DNA of 64,000 bases from Nitratidesulfovibrio sp. SRB-5 (GTDB taxonomy: Bacteria; Desulfobacterota; Desulfovibrionia; Desulfovibrionales; Desulfovibrionaceae): NCBI RefSeq assembly GCF_019931275.1, contig NZ_JAIOTY010000002.1, positions 1,012,131 through 1,076,130 of the forward strand, in the 5' to 3' direction. A program made the position numbers and the translations under genes. Shown one piece after another: positions 10,134 to 18,070 of the stretch. Within the stretch, counting starts at the first letter, position 1. Every line of letters starts with the position of its first letter. Under the pieces are notes generated by a model. That model was not told the DNA's origin, made no database searches, and saw only the letters and a list, made by a program, of their open reading frames with translations.

Positions 10134-12269
10134 ATGATATCATTTTTTGCGTCATTGCCGATGCGTATGAAGGTGCTTGCCATCATGCTGCTTCCGCTGG
10201 TGGCGTTGCTGGCGTTTTCCGGATCGCTCGTCATGGGCAAGCGCGCCATAGTGGTCGAAATGCAGGAGGTGGAGCGCCTTGCCGCCCTTTCCGTGACCAT
10301 TGGCGACGTCGTCCACGAACTGCAGAAGGAGCGGGGTCTTTCATCCGGGTTTCTCGCCAGTCGCGGAGAACGGTTCGGCCCGGAGATGGTCGCCCAACGG
10401 CGCGGTTCGGACAGTGCGCTGGACAGGCTGCATGCGCGACTGCGCGTGTTTCGGGAGGAGAACCTTCCTCTGGAAACAAAAGCCGCCCTCGCCAAGGTGG
10501 AGAGCGGACTTGGCGGCATCGGCGGCAAGCGTCGCGAAGTGGACGCCCTGGAGCTCAAGCCGGCCGGAATCATCGCGGCGTACTCCGCAACCATAGCCGC
10601 GCTGCTGGATGTGAACGCCGTCATTTCGCGCGCCAGTTCCGAGCCGCGCGTACTCGGGCGCATCGTGGCCTATGATTCGCTGTTGTGGGCCAAGGAATAC
10701 GCGGGGCGCGAACGGGCCACGCTCAATGGCGTGTTCGCCCAGGGAACGCTTTCGGGTGATCTGTTCCGCTCATGGCTGACCGTGCTTGCTGCGCAGGACG
10801 AACGGCTTGCCGCATTCAAGGCGCTTGCCGCGCCCGAAGCCGCGGCCCTGCTGGAAGAGCGGCTGACAGGCCCCGCCGTGGCGGATGTCGCCCGGATGCG
10901 AGCCCTGGTGATGACCGGGACCCAGGGCGAGGCGCTTGAAGGCGACGCTGCCGAGTGGTTCAAGGCGTCCACGGCGCGCATAGAGCTTTTGCGCCAGGTC
11001 GAGGTCGGCCTGGGCGATGCCCTGATGCAACTCGCGAACCGCCTCGGCCAGGACGCCAGGTGGGACATGCTCGTCTACGTGTCGCTGGCCGGTGCGGCGC
11101 TGGCCGTCACGTTGGCTGTGGGGCTGCTGGTCTTCGTCTCGATCAATGCGCCCTTGCGCCGCGCGGTGGCCTTTGCCGAAGCCGTGGGCAAGGGCAACCT
11201 GGATCATCCCCTGGATGTGCGGCAGGCCGATGAAATAGGCACGTTGTGCAACGCCATGACAAGCATGGTCGGTAACCTGAAGCTCAAGATCGCGGAAGCG
11301 CAGACGCAGACCCAGCTGGCGGCCCAGGAGACGGAGCACGCCCGCACGGCGCAAGCTGAAGCGGACGAGGCCCGGGCCGAGGCGGAACGGGCGCGTCGGA
11401 ACGGCATGTTGCAGGCGTCGGTGCGCATGGAAGGCATGGTGCGCAAGCTCTCCGGCGCGTCCGAGGGCATCGCGGCCCAGGTTGTGCAGTCCAGCAGGGG
11501 GGCCCAGGCGCAAAAAGACCGTGTTGCCGGTACGGCGCTGGCCATGGAGCAGACCAACGATGCGGTCATGGATGTGGCCCGGAGCGCCGGACGAGCTTCG
11601 GAAATATCGCACGAGGCCCGGCAACTGGCCAGCGACGGGGCCGGTGTTGTCCGCAGGATGGTGGGCATGGTGGGCGACGTGCGCGTGCAGGCGTTGCAGC
11701 TCAAGGGTGATATGGAAATCCTCGGCACGAACGCCGCCAACATCGGGCAGGTGCTCGGCGTCATCAACGATATCGCGGATCAGACGAACCTGCTGGCGCT
11801 GAACGCAGCCATCGAGGCCGCCCGTGCAGGCGATGCGGGGCGCGGCTTTGCCGTGGTTGCGGACGAGGTGCGCAAGCTGGCGGAAAAGACCATGACCGCC
11901 ACGAAGGAAGTGGCCGAGGCAGTGGTCGGCATACAGAGCGCCACGCGGTCCAATGCGGAAAGCGTTTCACAGACCGTGGGCAGCATAGAAAACGCCACGG
12001 GCATGGCCGAGGAGTCGGCGCGGTCGCTTGAGCGGATCGTGGACATGGTGACCCACGCCAGCGACCAGGTGCGGTCCATTGCCGCCGCGGCGGAACAGCA
12101 ATCCGCCGCAAGCAAGGAGATCAGCGATTCCCTGGCCGACATCAACTCCATAGCCAACGACACCGCCAAGGGAATGGAGCATTCGACGTTGGCCGTGGAG
12201 GAGCTTGCTTCGCTCGCCAGGGCCTTGCAACAGATGGTGACCGAGATGGCGGCGGAGGGGCGGGCCTAA
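10134..12269 (+). CDS. NIT-domain methyl-accepting chemotaxis protein
   Basis: Chemoreceptor (711 aa). TM helix 1 at about 8-28 is followed by an all-helical NIT sensor domain (about 35-300) with the hallmark [16 protein letters not shown], then TM2 (about 312-337), HAMP (about 338-390), a charged coiled coil and the signalling domain. The tip [20 protein letters not shown] is at about 543-587 and binds CheA/CheW. NIT domains were first described in nitrate/nitrite sensors; the ligand here is not known. The start MISFFASL was chosen over an upstream in-frame GTG because AGGGGG precedes it and it opens the TM helix. Confidence 0.93.
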   Translation: MISFFASLPMRMKVLAIMLLPLVALLAFSGSLVMGKRAIVVEMQEVERLAALSVTIGDVVHELQKERGLSSGFLASRGERFGPEMVAQRRGSDSALDRLHARLRVFREENLPLETKAALAKVESGLGGIGGKRREVDALELKPAGIIAAYSATIAALLDVNAVISRASSEPRVLGRIVAYDSLLWAKEYAGRERATLNGVFAQGTLSGDLFRSWLTVLAAQDERLAAFKALAAPEAAALLEERLTGPAVADVARMRALVMTGTQGEALEGDAAEWFKASTARIELLRQVEVGLGDALMQLANRLGQDARWDMLVYVSLAGAALAVTLAVGLLVFVSINAPLRRAVAFAEAVGKGNLDHPLDVRQADEIGTLCNAMTSMVGNLKLKIAEAQTQTQLAAQETEHARTAQAEADEARAEAERARRNGMLQASVRMEGMVRKLSGASEGIAAQVVQSSRGAQAQKDRVAGTALAMEQTNDAVMDVARSAGRASEISHEARQLASDGAGVVRRMVGMVGDVRVQALQLKGDMEILGTNAANIGQVLGVINDIADQTNLLALNAAIEAARAGDAGRGFAVVADEVRKLAEKTMTATKEVAEAVVGIQSATRSNAESVSQTVGSIENATGMAEESARSLERIVDMVTHASDQVRSIAAAAEQQSAASKEISDSLADINSIANDTAKGMEHSTLAVEELASLARALQQMVTEMAAEGRA

Positions 12270-12306
12270 AAACGACCTTGCGCCGTGCGCGGAACAAGGA
12301 AAGGGA

Positions 12307-12356
12307 ACAGAACAGGAACGGGCCACCGCCATGGCGGTGGCCCGTTCCTGTTCTGT
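12307..12356. terminator. 50-bp perfect palindrome between convergent genes
   Basis: Two 25-base arms starting ACAGAACAGGAACGGG are perfectly complementary with no spacer, centred at 12331/12332. It lies between the chemoreceptor stop and the stop of the convergent lipoprotein gene. A bidirectional terminator is likely, although there is no T-run on either side. Confidence 0.7.
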
Positions 12357-12414
12357 TGCTGTCGGGCTGTGCGCGGTGTCTCGCGCACGGTGGTGTGCCG
12401 CGTGTTGCGGCGGG

Positions 12415-13236
12415 CTACTTGGACAACGACTGCTCCTGCACGCGGGGGCCGCCCGCGCCGGGCGCGCCCGTCGGGGCCGGGGTGTGCGGCGGCACCACGA
12501 TCTGCTGGCCCGGCTGCGATTCCACGAAGTTGGAGGGGGCCTTGTCGGTGCTGCGGTCGGGGTCGAAGCCCAGCACCTTGCTGCGGGCCTTGCCCACCAG
12601 CACGGTGCATTCGTTGTTGGCGCAATCGCGGATGGCCAGCAGGGTGGGCTTCAGCACGCCCGTGGGGGCCACGTTTTCCACCACCAGGTAATATTCGCGC
12701 GGGCCGGTGCCGAACAGCGGGGTGACCGTGCAGGTCACCAGCCAGTCGTTCACGCCGTCGCCGTTCCAGTCGGTGATGGCCGTGAGCGACACGGAAATCA
12801 CGTCCATGCCTTGGCCCAGGGCAAAGCCCACCTTGCCGATGCGCACGTTGTCGTCCGGCATCGCGGAATCCGCAAAGGTTTCGCCCGCAAGGCCGTTGCG
12901 CGCCTCTGCCGAACGGAAGCGCGTGGACAGGCGGCGGTACAGTTCCTCGCCGTACGAGGAGGGGCGGTAGTCGCGGTTGTCGCGGATGGCCGCCTCCATG
13001 TAGTTGCCCTCGGCGTCAAGGATGTTGCGGCGCACCATCTCGTCGCGCAGGTAGACGGCATAGTTGCGGAACATGTCGGGGCGCACCACCTCCACCGGTT
13101 GCAGGGCGCAGCCGGAGGCCAGGGCCAGCAACAGCAGCAGCGGGACAAGAGTGACAAGACCGACTGGGCCGACTGGACCGACTGGGCCGCGCGGGGCGGC
13201 GGAACGCTGGGCGGTATGGGAACTGGTGCTGTGCAT
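12415..13236 (-). CDS. Lipoprotein with EF-hand-like calcium loop
   Basis: Exported lipoprotein (273 aa). The N terminus carries a Gly-Pro-Val repeat (9-bp DNA repeat, 13159-13188), a hydrophobic stretch and the lipobox ASGC. The mature part contains TDWNGDGVNDWLVTCTV, whose DWNGDGVND matches the DxNxDGxxD calcium loop of EF-hand/dockerin/FG-GAP-like motifs, and ends in a Pro/Gly-rich tail. It is a distant paralog of the next gene upstream, which shares the loop, order of segments and direction. The start at 13236 has no clear Shine-Dalgarno and is chosen because it precedes the signal peptide. Function unknown. Confidence 0.82.
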   Translation of the reverse strand: MHSTSSHTAQRSAAPRGPVGPVGPVGLVTLVPLLLLLALASGCALQPVEVVRPDMFRNYAVYLRDEMVRRNILDAEGNYMEAAIRDNRDYRPSSYGEELYRRLSTRFRSAEARNGLAGETFADSAMPDDNVRIGKVGFALGQGMDVISVSLTAITDWNGDGVNDWLVTCTVTPLFGTGPREYYLVVENVAPTGVLKPTLLAIRDCANNECTVLVGKARSKVLGFDPDRSTDKAPSNFVESQPGQQIVVPPHTPAPTGAPGAGGPRVQEQSLSK

Positions 13237-13313
13237 GGCGGATGATGCCCGGCGGGCGTTTAGGGGTGCGGGCGCGGCCCGTGCAGTGCTTTCCGGCTGC
13301 TGCGCCGGGCCGG

Positions 13314-14237
13314 TTACTGCTTCAGGATGGCCTTGATGGTGGCCTCGTCGGCGGCCTTGCGCGCCGCCTCCTGCGAGGCGGGCAGGATCTGCTCGCGCAG
13401 CAGCTTGTCGAGGAAGACGCGCGCCTCTTCGCCGGTGCGGACCACCGGCTGGCCGATGCCCCGGTATTCGTCCAGCGACAGCAGCCGGGCCTGCAACAGC
13501 CCCTTGGGCGCGGGGTCTTCCACCACCAGCCAGTAGCCGAGGTAGAAGCCCTCGTCGTGCGGGGTCTTCTGGGTGAGCAGCACCAGCCAGTCGCGCACGC
13601 CGTTGCCGTTCCAGTCCAGCGTGGCGAAGACCACCAGCGTGTTCACGAGGTCGGGCGAATGGACGTTGAGCGAGGAGCGGTCCAGCGCGCTGACGGTCCA
13701 CTGCCTGGGCGAGGCGAAGGTGCGCCGCGTATCGTCGGTGAAGCCCAGCAGCAGCGAGGGGAACGAGCGCAGGTTCATGCGCAGGGCCAGCTCAAGCCCG
13801 TACGATTCCGGCTGGTAGTCCTGCGGCAGGATGTCGCCGGAAGGTTCGGCCCGGCCATCGGGCAGCACCACCAGCCCCGCGCGCTGGGCGGCGTCGGGGT
13901 GGCGCTGGGCGAAGGACGTCAGCAGAAAGCGGTCCAGCACCTGCACCGGCACGGGGCCGGGGTAGATGCGTTCCGGCTGGGGGCTGGCGTAGGGCTGGGC
14001 GCCGTCGTCGGTGATGCGCGGCGCGCAGGCGGCCAGCGACATGGCCAGCAGCAGGGCGGCCAGCAGGCCCGTCAGGCCGGTCAGGCCGGTCAGGTCGGTC
14101 AGGTCGGTCAGGTCGGTCAGGCCCGTCTGGCCCGGCAGGCCCGATGACGGGTGCAGGGCGCGAAAACGGCGCGCTGTGGCGGTGCCTGCGCGCCTGTCGG
14201 TATGGTTGTCGGGCCGGGCCGTGGTGCGGACGGGCAT
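13314..14237 (-). CDS. Lipoprotein with EF-hand-like calcium loop, paralog of the next gene
   Basis: Exported lipoprotein (307 aa) with lipobox LAAC after a hydrophobic helix. Just before the helix, about seven 9-bp repeats encode alternating LTD/LTG triplets (14064-14126). The mature part has LDWNGNGVRDWLVLLTQ, with the same calcium-loop pattern as its neighbour, and YWLVVEDPAPKG, matching YYLVVENVAPTG in the neighbour. GGAGG lies 8 bases before the ATG. The two genes are 77 bp apart on one strand and probably form an operon after duplication. An envelope role is inferred; activity is unknown. Confidence 0.87.
   Translation of the reverse strand: MPVRTTARPDNHTDRRAGTATARRFRALHPSSGLPGQTGLTDLTDLTDLTGLTGLTGLLAALLLAMSLAACAPRITDDGAQPYASPQPERIYPGPVPVQVLDRFLLTSFAQRHPDAAQRAGLVVLPDGRAEPSGDILPQDYQPESYGLELALRMNLRSFPSLLLGFTDDTRRTFASPRQWTVSALDRSSLNVHSPDLVNTLVVFATLDWNGNGVRDWLVLLTQKTPHDEGFYLGYWLVVEDPAPKGLLQARLLSLDEYRGIGQPVVRTGEEARVFLDKLLREQILPASQEAARKAADEATIKAILKQ
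14064..14126. repeat. 9-bp in-frame tandem repeat
   Basis: Seven copies of caggccggt and variants, coding on the minus strand for Leu-Thr-Asp/Gly units next to the signal peptide. A unit change keeps the frame. Confidence 0.9.
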
Positions 14238-14380
14238 GGAATCCTCCGGATATGACCGCGTGGGGCGGTCGCACCCGCGTCTTATGACCGCCCCGTGCGA
14301 CTGTCAACGGGCATTTGCGGGGCCGGGCCGGGGAACTCGTGGGCCGGGCGCGGTCCTGCCGGGCGGCGCATTGCCCGTTC

Positions 14381-14428
14381 AAAACGACGTCGCCCCGCTC
14401 CCGCCCGTGAAGGGCGGCAGGCGGGGCG
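14381..14428 (-). terminator. Probable terminator of the selenoprotein gene
   Basis: On the minus strand a long imperfect GC hairpin (CGCCCCGC ... CCGCCC, TTCAC loop, GGGCGG ... GCGGGGCG) is followed by ACGTCGTTTT. It lies 47 bases after the stop codon used if the in-frame UGA is read through. Confidence 0.6.
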
Positions 14429-14474
14429 GTGCAGAAAGGCCTTCCGACCGGGCTGCCCCGGTCCGTTGCCGACA

Positions 14475-14795
14475 TCAGAAGTTCAGCACCCTGTCTGCCT
14501 TCAGCATCTCGTCGTACAGAAACTGCTGGTTGCCTCGGGCCACCGTATCGTCAGCATCCACGCCGTGGATGTCCTGGCACTTGCCTCAGGCGGCCAGCAC
14601 ACCCTCGCTGAGTGAGAACAGCCGGGCCAGGTCGCGGATGGGGAACGAGGGGCCATCGCCCGCCGCGTAATCCGCTGCCGGACCGTTGAGGAAGATGGTC
14701 ACTTCCTCGCCCTTTTCGAGCAGGAAGTTGCCGAAGCGGAAGGTGTTCCAGCGGATTTCCGGGTCTGCGCTGGAAAGGACGATCAGTATTTGCAT
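14475..14795 (-). CDS. DsrE-family selenoprotein (in-frame UGA read as Sec)
   Basis: Small DsrE/F-like protein (106 aa with read-through), a family linked to persulfide and sulfur relay in the cytoplasm. The N terminus MQILIVLSSADPEIRWNTFR and the later FLLEKGEEVTIFLNGPA are typical. After 69 residues (…EGVLAA) the frame meets a UGA at 14586-14588 and then continues for 36 good residues (GKCQDIHGVDADDTVARG…) to a second UGA. In relatives this place holds the conserved Cys of an ACGxC motif, so the UGA gives U-G-K-C with the partner Cys intact. A SECIS-like hairpin follows at the right distance. GGAG precedes the ATG. Stop-at-UGA annotation would give a 69-residue truncated product. Confidence 0.85.
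14552..14576 (-). promoter_or_regulatory. Bacterial SECIS-like element
   Basis: On the coding strand, 10-34 bases after the UGA, CAG, a GA bulge, CATCCAC, a GGC loop, GTGGATG and CTG form a 7+3-bp bulged stem. A small apical loop beginning with G, centred 22-24 bases after the UGA, fits the bacterial SECIS rule. No SelB-binding test can be made from sequence alone. Confidence 0.75.
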
Positions 14796-14818
14796 TTCAA
14801 ATGCTCCGCTGTCTGTTT

Positions 14819-14835
14819 GATAGATAAAATCTATC
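14819..14835. promoter_or_regulatory. 17-bp palindrome upstream of the selenoprotein gene
   Basis: GATAGATAAAATCTATC is a perfect inverted repeat (7-bp arms, AAA spacer), 23 bases before the ATG at 14795, in an AT-rich island. It is positioned like an operator or promoter-overlapping site. The regulator is unknown. Confidence 0.55.
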
Positions 14836-14998
14836 GTAAGCGGTGCATGGCCGGGATGCAAGCCGTGCGGCGACAGCCGTGCTGCGCAAACGGCAACGGC
14901 GCGGTGGGGTCGCGCCGTGAACGGGATGCCAGAGGGGATGCATGGATGTGGCCGGGCTGCGGCGGGATGAGGAGCCCCCCATGTGCCGCCAGCGGCGG

Positions 14999-15307
14999 CT
15001 AGCCGAAGGGATTCAACGGCTTCAGCCCAAAACCCACGGCATGCGACGGAGCGGCCAGGGGGCGTCCTTCGCGCAGATCGGACAGGGCCTTGGCCAGTTG
15101 GTCGGGACAGGAGGTGGGCTTGTTGCCGCAGGTGATGCCGACCAGTTTGTCGATGGCGTCCTGCACCGGCATGCCATCAAGCAGGCGGCCAAGGGCTTCG
15201 AGGTTGCCGGGACAGCCCCCGGCAAAACGCACGTCGCGCAGCATGCCGTCGCGCACATCGAACTGGATCTGCTTGCTGCAAACACCGTTGGGAACATGAA
15301 CATGCAT
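14999..15307 (-). CDS. TSCPD-domain protein (TIGR03905-like)
   Basis: Small cytosolic protein (102 aa) carrying the literal TSCPD motif (NKPTSCPDQLAKAL) after VGITCGN, and an N-terminal half with GGCPGNLEALGRLLDGM. These match the stand-alone TSCPD family, related to the C-terminal zinc-binding region of some vitamin B12-dependent ribonucleotide reductases. Three conserved cysteines could bind a metal. GGAG lies 8 bases before the ATG. It lies upstream of the DsrE-like gene on the same strand, with a 203-bp gap. Biochemical role unknown. Confidence 0.88.
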   Translation of the reverse strand: MHVHVPNGVCSKQIQFDVRDGMLRDVRFAGGCPGNLEALGRLLDGMPVQDAIDKLVGITCGNKPTSCPDQLAKALSDLREGRPLAAPSHAVGFGLKPLNPFG

Positions 15308-15444
15308 GGCGAAACTCCGTGGCGCGGCGGTGGCCCGGCGCGCCGGATTGCTGGTGTGGCGTAACGTATGGAACGGGTTCGGCGCCAGACATAGGCCCGC
15401 CGCGCCGTGCTGTAAAGGGGGAGGCGGACGTGCCGACCACCCGC

Positions 15445-15473
15445 TTGACGCGCCGGGCGGTGTGGACTATCAT
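15445..15473 (+). promoter_or_regulatory. Sigma-70-type promoter of the riboswitch transcript
   Basis: TTGACG (15445-15450), a 17-bp spacer and TATCAT (15468-15473) make a near-consensus promoter. Transcription would start near 15480, exactly where the riboswitch aptamer begins. Confidence 0.8.
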
Positions 15474-15480
15474 TTCATCT

Positions 15481-15615
15481 AGTAAGGGGAGTAGCCAGCA
15501 AGGGCAACGTCAACAGCATGGCGCAAACGCCTGGCGTTGCCGTTGGGACGGACCCATAAACCGGACCAATTGGCGAGACCTTCACGGCAGTGATGCCGGG
15601 GGTCTCGCCTTTTTT
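15481..15615 (+). promoter_or_regulatory. yybP-ykoY (manganese) riboswitch with terminator
   Basis: The leader begins AGTAAGGGGAGTAGCC and later has GGCGAGACCTTCACGG, the two conserved strands of the yybP-ykoY Mn2+ aptamer. GGCAACG and CGTTGCC form an internal helix between them. The GGCGAGACC strand (15572-15580) also pairs perfectly with GGTCTCGCC (15601-15609), which is followed by six T, giving a terminator that competes with the aptamer. In this class Mn2+ binding stabilises the aptamer and turns expression on. That fits the exporter-like gene downstream. Confidence 0.87.
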
Positions 15616-15667
15616 GTATTTGACCTCCGGAATATCAGAAAAGTTCAACTTATCCGAGAGGTTATGT

Positions 15668-16894
15668 GTGAAAAGTGTTTTTCGTGACTGGTATCCCTTC
15701 CTGCTGGCCATACTGGCCACGCTGCCGGGCCTTGCCATGCGGGCCCTGCACCCCGATATCAGCCCTCTGGTCATGGTCGGCCTGACCGGCGGGGCTATTC
15801 TGGCGTCGTCGTTCATGCTGATGTGGGCGTGCGAAGTTGCCCAGCTGGACATCCCCCAGACGCTGGCGCTGGCCGTGGTGGCGCTCATTGCCGTGCTGCC
15901 CGAATATGCCGTGGACATGTACTTTACCTGGATGGCCGGGCAGCACCCCGAAAGTGACTATGCCCATTACGCCATCGCCAACATGACCGGGGCCAACCGC
16001 CTGCTCATCGGCGTGGGCTGGAGCGCCATCGTGCTGGTGTGCTGGATGCGCTTTCGCAGCGCGGTGGTGGTGGAAAACGAACGCCGCACCGACCTGGTGT
16101 TCCTGGCCATGGCCACGGCCTATGCGTTCTTCATTCCCATCAAGGGTTCGCTGGCGTGGTACGATGGCGTGATTCTGGTTTCCATCTACGCCTGGTACAT
16201 CTGGATCGTTTCGCGCAGGCCCTGCACCGAATTCGAGGCCGAAGGCCCGGCAGAAACGCTGGCCAAACTGTCCAGGGGGCGTCGCCGTCTGGCCACCCTG
16301 TCGCTGTTCCTGTACGCCGCCGTGGTGATCCTGGCCGACGCGGAACTGTTCAGCGAAAGCCTGGTGGCTTCCGGCAAGGTGCTGGGCATCAACGAATTCC
16401 TGCTGGTGCAGTGGCTTGCGCCCATCGCCTCCGAGGCGCCCGAATTCATCGTGTCGCTGATGTTCGCCTTGCGCGGGCATGCCAGCATCGCGCTGGGCAG
16501 CCTGATTTCGTCCAAGCTGAACCAGTGGACCCTGCTGGTGGGCATGATTCCCGGCGTGTACGCGGCCTCGTCCGGCTCCGTGAACCCGCCCATTCCCATG
16601 GATTCGCACCAGATGAACGAAATACTGCTGACGGCGGCGCAGTCGCTGTTCGCCATCTGCCTGCTGCTGCGCATGCGCATCGGCATACGCGGGGCGCTGC
16701 TGCTGTTCGGCCTGTTCCTGGCGCAGTTCATCTCGCCGTTCATCCAGGCGCCGATAGAGGCGGCCATGGGCCTGCCGCACATTCCCGACCGGCTGCACAT
16801 CTGGTTCAGCCTTGTGTACGTGGTGCTGGCGGGCGGCATGCTGCTGCTGCGACCGCGCAGCCTGCTGGACCTGCGTTACGGTTTTCGCGTGTAG
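15668..16894 (+). CDS. CaCA-superfamily cation exchanger, probably Mn2+/Ca2+ efflux
   Basis: Polytopic inner-membrane protein (408 aa) with about ten helices and two inverted half-repeats of the sodium/calcium exchanger fold. The first alpha repeat reads LALAVVALIAVLPEYAVDM and the second APIASEAPEFIVSLMFALRG, each with the acidic PE pair that binds the cation. A GTG at 15668 is chosen as start because GAGAGG lies just upstream and the frame upstream is the riboswitch. The Mn2+ riboswitch in the leader suggests manganese export as a main job; Ca2+ transport is the alternative. A GC hairpin follows at 16940-16972. Confidence 0.88.
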   Translation: MKSVFRDWYPFLLAILATLPGLAMRALHPDISPLVMVGLTGGAILASSFMLMWACEVAQLDIPQTLALAVVALIAVLPEYAVDMYFTWMAGQHPESDYAHYAIANMTGANRLLIGVGWSAIVLVCWMRFRSAVVVENERRTDLVFLAMATAYAFFIPIKGSLAWYDGVILVSIYAWYIWIVSRRPCTEFEAEGPAETLAKLSRGRRRLATLSLFLYAAVVILADAELFSESLVASGKVLGINEFLLVQWLAPIASEAPEFIVSLMFALRGHASIALGSLISSKLNQWTLLVGMIPGVYAASSGSVNPPIPMDSHQMNEILLTAAQSLFAICLLLRMRIGIRGALLLFGLFLAQFISPFIQAPIEAAMGLPHIPDRLHIWFSLVYVVLAGGMLLLRPRSLLDLRYGFRV

Positions 16895-16939
16895 CATGCG
16901 CGCCGCTGGCGGCGCGTCCATCGACATGACCTGACCTTC

Positions 16940-16972
16940 GCGGCCCGTCGCGCCCTTGGCGCGGCGGGCCGC
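16940..16972. terminator. GC-rich hairpin after the exchanger gene
   Basis: GCGGCCCGTCGCGCC pairs with GGCGCGGCGGGCCGC (one G-T pair) around a short loop. No T-run follows, so it may be a weak or Rho-assisted terminator. Confidence 0.5.
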
Positions 16973-16990
16973 TCGTGTTAGAGACGAGCC

Positions 16991-17860
16991 ATGAGTGACG
17001 GCAAACCATGTGCTGCGGCAAGGGGAGGGCGCACCGTTCCGGCGAGTGCGTTCATGTCAGGCCCGTTCGGGCCAGCCAGGCTCGGATCGGCAAGGCTCGG
17101 GCTGACAAGGTTCGGGGCGGGGATGCTCCTGACGGCCATGCTCGCGGCGGTACTGTTCGCGGCGGCGCTGTGGGCAGTTCCTGTGCGGGCCGCCGAACCC
17201 GGTGCGGGGCGCGACGACGAAGCCTCCATCACCCTGCGCGAGGATGATTTCGACATCGACGTGCGCTATCCCCGCCTGGGGCAGCCTGCCGTGGACGACG
17301 ACCTGGCCCGCTGGGCCGCGCACATCGTGGCCGCGTTCCGGCAAGGGCTGGCCGAGCCCGAAATCGGGGGCGAGCCGGTGAACGGCACGCGCGACCCCAA
17401 CGGTCGCCACTTCGTCAACGAACTGAAGGTGACGCATGACGTCACCCGCGCCTCGGCCCGGGCGGCCACGGTCACCTTCAGCATCTGGACCTACACCGGG
17501 GGCGCGCACGGCAATCTGGACATCATCACCCAGAGCTACGACATGGCTTCCGGCGCGCGCCTTGCCCCGGAGGACATCTTTGCGGATACCGAGGGCGCGC
17601 TGGCCCTGCTGGCCCCGTACTGTTACGAGGCGCTGGCCGAAACCCTGGGTGAAGACCGGGCCGAGGACATGCTGCGCGGCGGCACCAGCCCGGATGCGGA
17701 CAACTACGCCAGCCTTGCGCTGACACCGGACGGGGTGCGGGTGCATTTTTCGCCGTACCAGGTGGCGCCGTGGTCTGCCGGGCCGCAGCGGGTGGACGTG
17801 CCGCTGGGGGTATTGATAGACGCCGGGCCGCGACTGGAGTTGTGGGGCGTCACCCGCTAG
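16991..17860 (+). CDS. Exported DUF3298/DUF4163-like protein
   Basis: Exported or membrane-anchored protein (289 aa). A hydrophobic segment at about 45-65 ends in VRAAEP, resembling a signal cleavage site, after an N-terminal extension with Gly-Ser-Ala-Arg-Leu repeats. The mature part has FSIWTYTGGAHGN, the THGGAH-type signature of DUF3298, and ends VDVPLGVLIDAGPRLELWG. The family (PdaC/RsiV-like extracellular domains) is associated with the envelope and calcium or lysozyme interactions. The gene at 60895-61866 is a divergent paralog. The Shine-Dalgarno is poor (GAGACGAG), so the start may lie at a later ATG. Confidence 0.8.
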   Translation: MSDGKPCAAARGGRTVPASAFMSGPFGPARLGSARLGLTRFGAGMLLTAMLAAVLFAAALWAVPVRAAEPGAGRDDEASITLREDDFDIDVRYPRLGQPAVDDDLARWAAHIVAAFRQGLAEPEIGGEPVNGTRDPNGRHFVNELKVTHDVTRASARAATVTFSIWTYTGGAHGNLDIITQSYDMASGARLAPEDIFADTEGALALLAPYCYEALAETLGEDRAEDMLRGGTSPDADNYASLALTPDGVRVHFSPYQVAPWSAGPQRVDVPLGVLIDAGPRLELWGVTR

Positions 17861-17882
17861 CCGGAATGAAGAAACGATGCCG

Positions 17883-17915
17883 AAGGGCCGGAACGCAGTG
17901 CGCGTTCCGGCCCTT
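17883..17915 (+). terminator. Rho-independent terminator
   Basis: GGGCCGGAACGC and GCGTTCCGGCCC form a perfect 12-bp stem, followed by TTTT. It lies 22 bases after the DUF3298-like gene. Confidence 0.85.
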
Positions 17916-17960
17916 TTCACAGGTGGTTTGCCGTCGGGTTTGCCGGGAGAATTCCGGAGG

Positions 17961-18000
17961 CAGCCGGTTGCAGCCGGTTGCTGCCGGTTGCGCCCGGTTG
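17961..18000. repeat. Four 10-bp tandem repeats
   Basis: Four units of cagccggttg with small changes lie between the terminator and the GNAT-like gene stop. Confidence 0.85.
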
Positions 18001-18070
18001 GGTAGTCGGCCATGTCGGCGGCGGCGACCAGTTCAGCGGCGGGCTGCCAGATCAGCGACGAGCTGCCAGT

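Noticed and set aside
14586-14861. DsrE-family protein ending at the first UGA
   Set aside because: The frame continues with family-typical sequence and a SECIS-like hairpin; ending at this UGA would remove the conserved CxxC region.
16921-16990. Attachment site or integration border at the hairpin after the exchanger gene
   Set aside because: No tRNA, integrase or repeated core was found; the structure fits a simple terminator.
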